A stretch of 22,774 nt of DNA, from the NCBI GenBank assembly GCA_017540385.1, contig JAFYBD010000171.1, forward strand, positions 1 through 22,774. Direction: 5' to 3'. This document shows positions 1-7,086 of the stretch, one piece after another; positions within the stretch are counted from its first letter, which is position 1; each line of letters begins with the position of its first letter. A model generated the notes under the pieces. The model had not been told where the DNA came from. It did not search any database and was given only the letters and a program-made list of their open reading frames with translations. A program made the translations under genes and the position numbers. This DNA is from Lentisphaeria bacterium (GTDB lineage Bacteria; Verrucomicrobiota; Lentisphaeria; Victivallales; UBA1829).

Positions 1-30
1 ATATCTCCTGTTAGGATGTTGTGGGCGTTT

Positions 31-495
31 TCAACGGCCGGAGGGGGCTCTGGAGCCCTCGGTGGCGGTGATGGTAAGGGAGATGCCGCCGCGGGGACGG
101 AATTCGCCTGTGACCTCCATCCAGCGCGGCTTGCAGGCCTTCACGAGGTCGGAGAGGATGCGGTTTACGACCTCTTCGTGGAACGTGTGATGGCTGCGGA
201 AGGAATAGAGGTAGAGCTTCAGGGACTTGCTCTCGATGCAGAGCTTGTCCGCGATGTAGCGGATGCGGATGTGGCCGAAGTCGGGCTGGCCGGTCACGGG
301 GCAGAGGCTCGTGAACTCGGGACAGTCGAAGAGTATCTCGTAATCGCGTGCGGGATAGGCGTTCACGAAGCTCTCGAGTTTGGCTTTGTCCGGGGTGTCG
401 GGGTATTCGGTGTGGGACCGGGAAAGGAGGGTCAGTGTCGGATGCGGGACGTCAGCGACGGGACTTTTTTTGGATTTTCTTTCGGTTTTGGACAT
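31..495 (-). CDS. queF: NADPH-dependent 7-cyano-7-deazaguanine (preQ0) reductase, QueF
   Basis: This 154-residue cytosolic enzyme reduces the nitrile of preQ0 to the amine preQ1 on the way to queuosine in tRNA. The short, single-domain length fits the unimodular type I QueF. The active-site stretch FTSLCPVTGQPDF (residues 61-73) carries the nucleophilic Cys65 and catalytic Asp72. The QueF motif ESKSLKLY follows at 88-95, with Glu88 as the expected substrate contact, then the FHE at 105-107. The first 15 residues are lysine-rich and poorly conserved. The start at 495 is supported by GAAAGG about 10 bases upstream. The gene diverges from the TIGR04073-like gene across an AT-rich gap; I could not find a convincing promoter for it there. 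No other queuosine gene is in the window. Confidence 0.95.
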   Translation of the reverse strand: MSKTERKSKKSPVADVPHPTLTLLSRSHTEYPDTPDKAKLESFVNAYPARDYEILFDCPEFTSLCPVTGQPDFGHIRIRYIADKLCIESKSLKLYLYSFRSHHTFHEEVVNRILSDLVKACKPRWMEVTGEFRPRGGISLTITATEGSRAPSGR

Positions 496-522
496 TTTTT
501 GATGCCTTTCGGACGTTAAATG

Positions 523-575
523 GGCGGAAAATCGGTTTTTTTACGAAAAAAATCGATAAAAATGGAGTTTTCCGC
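523..575. repeat. Nested inverted repeat in the queF / TIGR04073-like divergent region
   Basis: Outer arms GCGGAAAA (523-530) and TTTTCCGC (568-575) are exact reverse complements. Inside them sits a hairpin with arms TCGGTTTTTTT (531-541) and AAAAAAATCGA (546-556), one G-T wobble and loop TACG. The outer right arm ends one base before the -35 box of the plus-strand promoter. It could be an operator or a curved upstream element; either role is inference. Confidence 0.5.
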
Positions 576-604
576 TTGATTGATTTGCGATACAGAAATA
601 TATT
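576..604 (+). promoter_or_regulatory. Promoter of the TIGR04073-like gene
   Basis: The -35 box TTGATT (576-581) and the -10 box TATATT (599-604) are separated by exactly 17 bp. The predicted transcript starts near 611, leaving an untranslated leader of about 80 bases before the ATG at 693. The same box sequences recur at 3526-3554 and, on the minus strand, at 13382-13410, which strengthens the call. Confidence 0.75.
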
Positions 605-692
605 AAACTCGTTTTTCAAAATTTCCAGTGAAAACGCCAAAAAAAACAATACTTTTTCGTAAACATACTCAGACAACCCTAAGGAGTACCCA

Positions 693-1160
693 ATGAAACA
701 GTGGAAAAAACTCGTCCTGAGCGTCGTCCTTTTCGCCATGATCGGCGGAATGACCGAGGCACTCGCAATCGACAACCTGAACCTGTCTCCGGAGAATCCT
801 CCGGGATATGAGAACCTCTGGAACCGTATCACGCGCAAGCTCGGCCGCGGCATCTGCGACGTCGCGTTCGGCGTGCTCGAGATTCCGACCTTCATGTCTC
901 ACGTTCAGTTCGAAGACGGCAACCTGGCCGGCGCGACCTACGGTGTGATCGGCGGCGTTGGCTACTTCCTGATCCGCGAAGGCGTCGGCATCCTTGAGCT
1001 CCTCACGTTCCCCTTCCCGCTGCCCAGCAGCCCGAACGACCCGATGGATCCGAACCGCTCCCAGTGGGGTTACGGCCCGATCCTGACGCCGGAATGGATC
1101 ATCTCCCCGGCCCACAACTACCAGAACTTCTTCTATCCGCAGACTGGCGTCACCCATTAA
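693..1160 (+). CDS. Small secreted protein, exosortase system-associated TIGR04073-like
   Basis: The protein is 155 residues with a Sec signal peptide: a basic start (MKQWKK), a hydrophobic core, and a likely cleavage after ALA at residue 25. The mature part is short and carries a conserved-looking block, RKLGRGICDVAFGVLEIP, then a glycine-rich stretch (GVIGGVGYFLIREGVGILEL) and a proline-rich tail. I recognise this pattern from memory as the TIGR04073 family, which is noted in genomes with exosortases; its function is unknown. No exosortase or PEP-CTERM protein is visible here. Translation starts at an ATG preceded by AAGGAG about 8 bases upstream. The gene has its own promoter and a hairpin terminator, so it is probably monocistronic and well expressed. 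Confidence 0.7.
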   Translation: MKQWKKLVLSVVLFAMIGGMTEALAIDNLNLSPENPPGYENLWNRITRKLGRGICDVAFGVLEIPTFMSHVQFEDGNLAGATYGVIGGVGYFLIREGVGILELLTFPFPLPSSPNDPMDPNRSQWGYGPILTPEWIISPAHNYQNFFYPQTGVTH

Positions 1161-1170
1161 GCGGATTTCC

Positions 1171-1214
1171 GCCGGGGAGGCGCGCCCTCTCCGGCCCAAA
1201 CAGATTTTCTTTTC
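1171..1214 (+). terminator. Rho-independent terminator after the TIGR04073-like gene
   Basis: A 10-bp stem (1171-1180 with 1186-1195, one G-T wobble) closes a 5-base loop CGCGC. A T-rich run, ATTTTCTTTT, follows at 1205-1214 after a gap of about 9 bases, which is longer than ideal. It lies just after the stop codon and directly before the priA start, so it may also reduce read-through into priA. Confidence 0.5.
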
Positions 1215-3467
1215 ATGCCAGACGGAGATGTCCATTCTCTTCCGGCAGCGGAGGTCCTTGTCAACTTGTCGCTTGACAGGACCTTCGATTATTTGATCCC
1301 GGAACGCCTCGTCGGGCGCATCCGCCCCGGGATGAAAGTGAACGTGCCGTTCGGAAAGGGCCGCAAGCCCCGACCGGCGACCGTGGTGCGCCTGATCCCC
1401 CGCCCCGAACGCTCCGACCTGAAGGAGATCGTGGACATCTGCGACGACGTGCCGGAGATACCGGCGTCGCTCGCGCGCCTGGGCGAATGGATCGCGGATT
1501 ATTACTGCTGCACCCGGGAACAGGCATTGAAGTCGCTGCTGCCCTCGGCGGTCAGAAGCGGCAAGGTCAAGCCAAAGAAGATCCGGCGGTGCTATCTGGC
1601 GTCGCCTGAAAAAGCCGCTGAATACCTCGCGAAAGCCGGAGCCCGGGCGAAAGTCCGCGCCCAGGCGATCCAGTTCCTCACGCTTCACCCCGGAGCCCAG
1701 CCGGACACGGTCCAGGCGGCAACCGGGGCGAAACTGCCCCAACTGCGCGCGCTGGCGAAGGAGGGCGTGCTGAACATCGAGGAGGTCCGGGCGGACCGCG
1801 ACCCCTTCCGCAACGCCGTCATCCAGCCCACGACCCCGCTGAAGCTCACGGGGGAACAGGGCGCGGCCATGGAGCGCATCTTCTCCATGCTCGGGGACAA
1901 ACGCTCCGACGGACGGCACGTGCTGCTGCTTCACGGCGTGACCTGCAGCGGCAAGACCGAAGTATATCTCCAGGCCATCGCGCGCGTCCTCGAGGAGGGC
2001 GGCGACGCCATCGTGCTCGTGCCGGAGATATCCCTCACGCCCCAGACCGTCACGCGGTTCCGCGCCAGGTTCGGCGAACGCGTCAGCGTGCTTCACAGCG
2101 GCCTCACGCAGGGGGAACGCTACGACGAGTGGATGAAGGTGTACCGCGGCGAGGTCTCGATCGCGGTCGGCGCACGGTCCGCGCTCTTCGCGCCGTTCAA
2201 AAACCTGAAGCTCATCATCGTGGACGAGGAGCACGACTCCTCCTACAAGCAGTCGGAAGCGCCGCGTTACAACGCCCGTGACGTGGCAGTGGTGCGGGGC
2301 CGGATGGAGGGCGCGCTGGTCATCCTGGGCTCCGCCACGCCGTCGCTGGAGTCCTGGCAGAACGCCGTCTCCGGGAAGTACGCGCTGGCGTCGCTCCCGA
2401 ACCGCTGGGACCCGTCCATCGTGCTGCCGCATGTGGAGATCGTCGACATGCGGCTGGAGAAGGACGAGGAGGACCGCGTGCCGATGTTCTCGAAGCGCCT
2501 GGTCGAGGAGGTGCGAAACCGCATTCACGCGGGCGAACAGAGCATCCTCTTCCTGAACAAACGCGGCTACTCGCGCCAGCTGCAGTGCGCCTGCGGGCAC
2601 GTGCCGACCTGCCCGGACTGCTCGGTGGCGTACACCTACCACAAACATTCCGCGTCGCTGATCTGCCATTTCTGCGGGCGGATCGTGCCGGCCATCACGA
2701 CGTGCCCCGTGTGCGGGCAATCCGAATTCCACTACGTCGGGACCGGCACGGAGCGCATCGAGAGCCTCGCCGGGGCGTTGTTCCAGGGGGCGCGGATCGC
2801 GCGGATGGACTCCGACACGATGACGAACCCGCAGAAATACGAGGAGGTGCTGTCGAAGTTCCGCAGCGGCGGCATCGACATCCTGATCGGGACGCAGATG
2901 ATCGCGAAAGGGCTGGATTTCCCGAACGTGACGCTCGTGGGCGTGCTGAACGCCGACATGGGGCTGTACCTGCCCGATTTCCGAGCGCACGAAAGGACGT
3001 TCCAGCTGCTCGCCCAGGTAGCGGGACGCGCCGGTCGCGGCGAGGTCCACGGCCAGGTCCTGATCCAGACGTTCTCGCCCGAGAACCCGGCCATCCTCTG
3101 CGCGGCGGAACACTCCTGCGCGGATTTCTTCGCGGACGAACTGCCGATCCGCAAGGAACTGCTGTTCCCGCCGTTCTCGCACCTCACGGTGCTGCATTTC
3201 GACGGGGAGGACCCGGTGCAGATCGAGGCGAAGGCGGGCGAACTCGTGCGACGGATCGCGGAGAAGTTCCCGGAACCGCTGGAGATCGGCGACGCGACGC
3301 CCGCGCCCATCGAACGCATCAAGGGACGGTACCGTTACCTCGCGACGGTCAGGACGCCCCCGAACGCGGCGTTCCGCGCGTATCTGCGTTCCGAGGTCAT
3401 GAACTGGCGACGGACGGTGAAGGACGTGGAGTTCTACGCCGACGTGGACGCGCTGTCGCTGCTGTGA
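1215..3467 (+). CDS. priA: Primosomal replication restart helicase PriA
   Basis: This 750-residue superfamily 2 DNA helicase reloads the replisome at stalled or repaired forks. The N-terminal DNA-binding domain covers about residues 1-110 (FDYLIPERL near the start). Walker A is GVTCSGKT at 241-248, with a cysteine where most PriA have glycine. Walker B is DEEH at 337-340, followed by the aromatic-rich loop SSYKQSEAPRYNARD. The zinc-binding insert has all eight cysteines (458, 460, 466, 469, 484, 487, 497, 500). Its first pair is spaced C-x-C rather than the usual C-x2-C. The helicase C-terminal motif GTQMIAKGLDFPNVTLVG and the AGRAGRG motif are intact. No good ribosome-binding site precedes the ATG, although the protein match begins there. 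The length is normal for the family. Confidence 0.97.
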   Translation: MPDGDVHSLPAAEVLVNLSLDRTFDYLIPERLVGRIRPGMKVNVPFGKGRKPRPATVVRLIPRPERSDLKEIVDICDDVPEIPASLARLGEWIADYYCCTREQALKSLLPSAVRSGKVKPKKIRRCYLASPEKAAEYLAKAGARAKVRAQAIQFLTLHPGAQPDTVQAATGAKLPQLRALAKEGVLNIEEVRADRDPFRNAVIQPTTPLKLTGEQGAAMERIFSMLGDKRSDGRHVLLLHGVTCSGKTEVYLQAIARVLEEGGDAIVLVPEISLTPQTVTRFRARFGERVSVLHSGLTQGERYDEWMKVYRGEVSIAVGARSALFAPFKNLKLIIVDEEHDSSYKQSEAPRYNARDVAVVRGRMEGALVILGSATPSLESWQNAVSGKYALASLPNRWDPSIVLPHVEIVDMRLEKDEEDRVPMFSKRLVEEVRNRIHAGEQSILFLNKRGYSRQLQCACGHVPTCPDCSVAYTYHKHSASLICHFCGRIVPAITTCPVCGQSEFHYVGTGTERIESLAGALFQGARIARMDSDTMTNPQKYEEVLSKFRSGGIDILIGTQMIAKGLDFPNVTLVGVLNADMGLYLPDFRAHERTFQLLAQVAGRAGRGEVHGQVLIQTFSPENPAILCAAEHSCADFFADELPIRKELLFPPFSHLTVLHFDGEDPVQIEAKAGELVRRIAEKFPEPLEIGDATPAPIERIKGRYRYLATVRTPPNAAFRAYLRSEVMNWRRTVKDVEFYADVDALSLL

Positions 3468-3525
3468 CGCGCGCCCTCTTGTACGCACGGGCACGCATTT
3501 CTCGAAGAAAAACACGGGAAAACGT

Positions 3526-3554
3526 TTGATTTTTCGATTGAAACGCAGTATATT
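3526..3554 (+). promoter_or_regulatory. Promoter of the thioredoxin-fold protein gene
   Basis: The -35 TTGATT (3526-3531) and -10 TATATT (3549-3554) are spaced by 17 bp, with a predicted start near 3561 and a leader of about 58 bases. The apparent TTG start codon of a longer reading frame at 3526 is the -35 box itself, so that longer start is not used. Confidence 0.8.
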
Positions 3555-3618
3555 AGAGCTGTTTAACCTGCAGGAAACGACCGACCGAACCCCCCGAACC
3601 ATTTCCAAGGCGAACATT

Positions 3619-4692
3619 ATGAAGCACATCATCCTCACGGCTACAACATTCCTCGGCCTGACGTCCGCGGCTTTCGCCGGATCCGGCGTCGGCGGGATCG
3701 GATTCATGGACGACCTCATCACGCCGTACGACGATACGAAGATCGAGCTACCCGGCGAAGACACCAAAAAGCCATCCGTATCGCGTTCCGCCCAGCTGGT
3801 AGACGACAGCGATCTCGAAGCCCTGATCGCCCGGGAAGCCGAAGCGCAGGCCAAAAAGGAACAGGAGAGGCAGGCGGCGCAGCAAAAATCCGCGAAACCG
3901 TCTTCGACCCCCGGCCAGACTACGCGCGAATACGATTCCGACAGCTCCTCCTCAAGCCCGACGTCCCGCTGGAACGAGGTGGGACCGGACGGCGAAGTCA
4001 ACTTCAACCCCTTCAAGAACGACTACAAATACAAGGGCGGCAACAAGCCGACCGACGGCACCAGGCCGGAGTACGAGGAAACCCGCCGCAAAATCAAGGA
4101 CATCCTGGGCGACGGCGTGCCGAAGACGATGACGGACGCGAAACTGGAGGAGATGCTCCACAATCCTGCACGTCAAGCCACGATCCTGGCCCCGACTACC
4201 CCGGCCAAATGGGTCCACGCCCCGAACGACTGGTACTGCGACTACGACGACGCCATGTCGAAGGCGGAAATCTCCGGGCGCGCCGTGGCCGTGTTCTTCC
4301 ATTCCTCCACAAACGACGAGTCGCGGAGATTCAAGACGGAACGCATGGAGAACAACAAGTTCAAGACCCGGATGCGCGGCCGCCTGCTGGTGGTGTACAT
4401 GGACTACCCGGAGAAAGAAACCGGAAGGGACAAGCGGTGCAGCGATCAGGTCGACCATGACCGGCGAATCGCAGACAAGTACCACGTGAACTCCTACCCG
4501 ACCGTCGTTTTCCTGAGCTCGAACGGCAGCGAAGTCGGCAGGATGAGCGGTACGAAGTCCCTGAACGCGTTCCTGGATGAGGCCGAGAAGTACGTCCCCG
4601 AGAAAGACACGACCGTGAAGAACCCGACCGGGTTCAAGATCGGCGGCAGCATCGGCATGGGCGAATCCCGTGTGAACCTGTCCTCCGACTGA
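3619..4692 (+). CDS. Secreted thioredoxin-fold protein lacking the CXXC active site
   Basis: The protein has 357 residues. A signal peptide ends with AFA at 18-20, so it acts outside the cytoplasm. Residues about 60-180 are charged, Ser/Gln/Lys-rich and probably disordered. Residues about 197-330 look like a thioredoxin fold of the Thioredoxin_7 type. It has WYCDYDDAMSKAEISGRAVAVFF where such proteins have a strand leading to the active site, and the cis-proline segment NSYPTVVFLSSNG (Pro294). Where CXXC is expected the sequence reads HSSTNDESRRF (228-238), so the redox pair is gone. Cysteines remain only at 207 and near 274. The ATG at 3619 has AAGG about 8 bases upstream. The histidine phosphatase gene follows after 23 bases. 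A redox-inactive binding or scaffold role is inference. Confidence 0.7.
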   Translation: MKHIILTATTFLGLTSAAFAGSGVGGIGFMDDLITPYDDTKIELPGEDTKKPSVSRSAQLVDDSDLEALIAREAEAQAKKEQERQAAQQKSAKPSSTPGQTTREYDSDSSSSSPTSRWNEVGPDGEVNFNPFKNDYKYKGGNKPTDGTRPEYEETRRKIKDILGDGVPKTMTDAKLEEMLHNPARQATILAPTTPAKWVHAPNDWYCDYDDAMSKAEISGRAVAVFFHSSTNDESRRFKTERMENNKFKTRMRGRLLVVYMDYPEKETGRDKRCSDQVDHDRRIADKYHVNSYPTVVFLSSNGSEVGRMSGTKSLNAFLDEAEKYVPEKDTTVKNPTGFKIGGSIGMGESRVNLSSD

Positions 4693-4715
4693 GGCCGCAC
4701 CCCTGTTTCCCCGCC

Positions 4716-5393
4716 ATGACGCCGGCCATCATCCCCAACCGCAGCACCGTTTATTACCGCGACATCCCGGCCCTCGCCGACGCATCCGCGCGGACCGTCC
4801 TGGCCGTGCGGCACTCCATCCGCGAATCCCTGCGCGGCAGCATCGATCCCGGACTGACCGACGAGGGGATCGAGCTCGCGAAACGCTGCGGCCGGGAACT
4901 TGCGAAACTCGGCGACGTGTCGTTCGGCGTTTCGCCCCGGCTCCGGACCCGGCAGACAGCGCAGTACATGATCGAGGGCGGGGGATTCCCCGCGCGGCCG
5001 ATCATGGAGTGCCCGGAGCTCGTCGACACCTCGATCTTCGAGCAGGAAGCCGACCTGGCGGAGATGCTCCGCACGCGCAGCACGGAAAAATCTCTGCGGG
5101 AGTATTACGCCACAGGGCATACCGCCGGACTGAAGGACCTGAAGCCCTTCGGGGAGGGCCTGGCGCGCTACCTCACGGAGACGGAGTTCGCAACGGACCG
5201 GACCGTGCTGGTGACCCACGATGTGCTCATCATCGACATCCTGATGGCGCTGGACGTGCGGACCTTCACGCCGGAGGACTGGTGCGGATACCAGCACGGC
5301 GTGCTCCTGACGCAGGACCGATCGGGCGCATGGACGGCGGCGTACGCCGTGCCGGACCACGACGAGGGAAAAACCTGCCGTCTCTTCGTGTAA
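4716..5393 (+). CDS. Histidine phosphatase family protein
   Basis: This 225-residue protein belongs to the phosphoglycerate mutase-like histidine phosphatases. The N-terminal catalytic motif is VRHS (Arg32, His33, the phospho-acceptor), with serine in place of the common glycine. The second arginine region is SPRLRTRQTA, and the C-terminal histidine lies in VTHD (His168). The glutamate- and arginine-bearing middle section is less clear. There is no signal peptide, so it is cytosolic. The substrate cannot be told from sequence; such proteins act on sugar phosphates, phosphoserine, nucleotides or cobalamin precursors. It follows the thioredoxin-fold gene by 23 bases, probably in the same transcript. 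No convincing ribosome-binding site precedes the ATG. Confidence 0.85.
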   Translation: MTPAIIPNRSTVYYRDIPALADASARTVLAVRHSIRESLRGSIDPGLTDEGIELAKRCGRELAKLGDVSFGVSPRLRTRQTAQYMIEGGGFPARPIMECPELVDTSIFEQEADLAEMLRTRSTEKSLREYYATGHTAGLKDLKPFGEGLARYLTETEFATDRTVLVTHDVLIIDILMALDVRTFTPEDWCGYQHGVLLTQDRSGAWTAAYAVPDHDEGKTCRLFV

Positions 5394-5445
5394 AAGGGTT
5401 TGCCATAACGAAAAATCCGCATAAAACGCGGAAAAAGAACCTTTT
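5392..5445 (+). terminator. Possible weak terminator after the histidine phosphatase gene
   Basis: Arms AAAAGGGTT (5392-5400) and AACCTTTT (5438-5445) pair with one unpaired G. An inner hairpin TCCGC/GCGGA (5416-5420 with 5428-5432) lies between them, followed by a TTTTCTCTCTT run. The structure is AT-rich and asymmetric, so the call is weak. Confidence 0.3.
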
Positions 5446-5450
5446 CTCTC

Positions 5451-5479
5451 TTGAATTTGCAGAAAAGCGGCGATAAATT
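5451..5479 (+). promoter_or_regulatory. Promoter of the double solute-binding lipoprotein gene
   Basis: The -35 TTGAAT (5451-5456) and -10 TAAATT (5474-5479) are 17 bp apart. The predicted start is near 5486, leaving a 66-base leader. A short stem-loop (5488-5501) begins within about two bases of that start. Confidence 0.7.
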
Positions 5480-5487
5480 ATTGAGAA

Positions 5488-5501
5488 GTGCGTACGCGCA
5501 C
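5488..5501 (+). promoter_or_regulatory. Stem-loop at the predicted 5' end of the lipoprotein mRNA
   Basis: Arms GTGCG and CGCAC flank the loop TACG, giving a compact hairpin right at the predicted transcript start. It could protect the 5' end of the RNA or, as DNA, be an operator over the start site. Neither role is shown. Confidence 0.4.
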
Positions 5502-5551
5502 GCCCTGATTGCCTACAAAATTCAAACTCATACTCAAGGGAAAGGTTCATC

Positions 5552-7039
5552 ATGAACAAATTATTCCATCTCCTCGCGCTTCTGCTCCTCGGCACGATGA
5601 TCCTGCCGTCCTGCTCCAAGGACGACGATTCCGGGAAACCGCTCATCGTGGCCTGCGAAGCTTCCTCGTCGCCCTACTGCTATTATCGCGGCAAAGAAAC
5701 TCCGCCGGTCGCCGGCGTGGACATCGACCTGATCGAAGCGATCGGGAAGGAACTCGGGCGCCCGGTGGTGTACAAAGTGGTGCCGTTCCAGCAGATCTTC
5801 ACGATGGTCTCGATGGGCAAGGCCGACATCGGCGCGGCCGGCATCACGATCACGGCCGACCGCGAGAAGCGCGTGCTCTTCTCGACCGTGTACGACACCT
5901 CCTCGCAGGTCATCGTGGTCCCGGTGAAATCGGCCATCGCCGACGAGACCATGCTGAAAAGCGCCCGCGTAGCCGCCCAGGAAGGCACGAGCGACCTGGC
6001 GCTCCTGCGCGAACGCATCAAGCCCCGCTCCGTGGTGCCCGTCCTGACCCAGGAGGACGTGAACTCCGCGCTCGTCGACCGCAGAGCCGACGCGGCCGTG
6101 ATGGACAAAATGGAGGCGGAACTCTTCGTGAAGACTTCCAACGACAAGTTCAAGATCCTGGACAAGGAGCTGGCGCGCGATCAGTACGGATTCGTCTTCA
6201 ACAAGGAAAACACGAAACTCGCCGAAGCGGCAAACGCGGTGATCGACCGCATGAAAGACGCAGGCGCGATCAAGGCCAGCCGCACGCGTCACCTCGAAAT
6301 CCTGGCCTCGAATCCCGGCATGGGCGCGAAGACGGATGAAAAGGCCGTGAAACCCTTCATCCTCTGCCTCGACGCTTCGTTCGCGCCGTTCGCGTTCATC
6401 AGCGAGAACAACAGCCTCGCGGGCGTCGACATCGTGCTGGCACAGGCCATCGCCGACGAGCTGAAGCGCCCGCTCCAGATCCACATCGTGCCGTTCTCCG
6501 AAATCCTCCCCCTGGTCGCGGCCGGAGCCGCCGACATGGGCGCATCCGGCATCTCCATCACCCCGGAACGCTCCCATGCCGTGCTGTTCTCCATCCCCTA
6601 CGATTCCAGCGTGCGCCGCATCCTCGTGGCCGAAGACTCTCCGATCGACGACCTCACCGCCGTAGAGGGCAAAGTGATCGGCGCGCAGAAGGGGTCGACC
6701 CACGAAGCCTACGCAAAAGAAAGGCTCCACGCGAAGGAAACGAAGCATTTCGACAGCGCCACGGAAGGGATCGTACTGCTGCTGAACCATGAAATCGATG
6801 CGCTCGTGAACGACGAGGCGGAGGCCGACCTGGCCGCAGGCAAGTTCATCGGCAGAGTCAGGATGCTGGACGTCGCGATTCCCGCCGAAGATTTCGGTTT
6901 CGCGTTCCGCAACGGCGACACGACCGCAAAGGCCGCCGCCGACAAGATCATCACGGAGAAACGCGAATCCGGCGAGATCCCGTCGCTCTTCTTCAAGTAC
7001 AACCTGATGTACAAGCAAGTTCAGACTTCCGGCCTCTGA
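5552..7039 (+). CDS. Lipoprotein with two tandem amino-acid-type solute-binding domains
   Basis: The protein has 495 residues. A lipoprotein signal ends in the lipobox LPSC with Cys21, so the mature protein is lipid-anchored. Two family 3 solute-binding domains follow, at about residues 30-260 and 267-490. Each keeps the features of a working domain: GVDIDLIEAIGKEL and GVDIVLAQAIADEL near the start, TADR and TPER with the ligand-carboxylate arginine, the QEGTS / QKGST turn, and the DAAVMD / DALVND hinge aspartates. A bacterial transporter usually has one such domain per chain. No permease or ATPase gene is near, so it is an orphan or works with a distant transporter. The ATG is preceded by GGGAAAGG. 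It lies 47 bases before larB with a terminator-like hairpin between. Ligand unknown. Confidence 0.88.
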   Translation: MNKLFHLLALLLLGTMILPSCSKDDDSGKPLIVACEASSSPYCYYRGKETPPVAGVDIDLIEAIGKELGRPVVYKVVPFQQIFTMVSMGKADIGAAGITITADREKRVLFSTVYDTSSQVIVVPVKSAIADETMLKSARVAAQEGTSDLALLRERIKPRSVVPVLTQEDVNSALVDRRADAAVMDKMEAELFVKTSNDKFKILDKELARDQYGFVFNKENTKLAEAANAVIDRMKDAGAIKASRTRHLEILASNPGMGAKTDEKAVKPFILCLDASFAPFAFISENNSLAGVDIVLAQAIADELKRPLQIHIVPFSEILPLVAAGAADMGASGISITPERSHAVLFSIPYDSSVRRILVAEDSPIDDLTAVEGKVIGAQKGSTHEAYAKERLHAKETKHFDSATEGIVLLLNHEIDALVNDEAEADLAAGKFIGRVRMLDVAIPAEDFGFAFRNGDTTAKAAADKIITEKRESGEIPSLFFKYNLMYKQVQTSGL

Positions 7040-7060
7040 TCCGGCCGGAAGCGCTTTTTC
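7027..7060 (+). terminator. Terminator or attenuator between the lipoprotein gene and larB
   Basis: A perfect 9-bp stem, CTTCCGGCC (7027-7035) with GGCCGGAAG (7044-7052), spans the lipoprotein stop codon in its 8-base loop and is followed by CGC and five T. No separate larB promoter is visible in the 26 bases that follow. The lar genes may therefore depend on read-through. Confidence 0.65.
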
Positions 7061-7086
7061 AGCACCACCCCGGACGGAGGCACGTC

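Noticed and set aside
43..62. A GC-rich hairpin near the 3' end of queF as its terminator
   Set aside because: It lies inside the coding sequence and no T run follows on the minus strand.
3468..3520. A hairpin after priA as terminator
   Set aside because: The stem is broken by a mismatch, the loop is long and the T run is poor.
3526..3618. An upstream TTG start adding 31 residues to the thioredoxin-fold protein
   Set aside because: The codon is part of the -35 box and the extra residues would place the signal peptide internally.
669..4016. A minus-strand open frame of 1115 codons across priA and its neighbours
   Set aside because: It is the antisense shadow of GC-rich genes. The product is an Arg/His/Val/Asp-rich string with no domain, and it crosses two promoters and a terminator.
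5561..7018. A minus-strand open frame of 485 codons opposite the double binding-domain lipoprotein
   Set aside because: It is an antisense shadow; the plus-strand gene has full family features.
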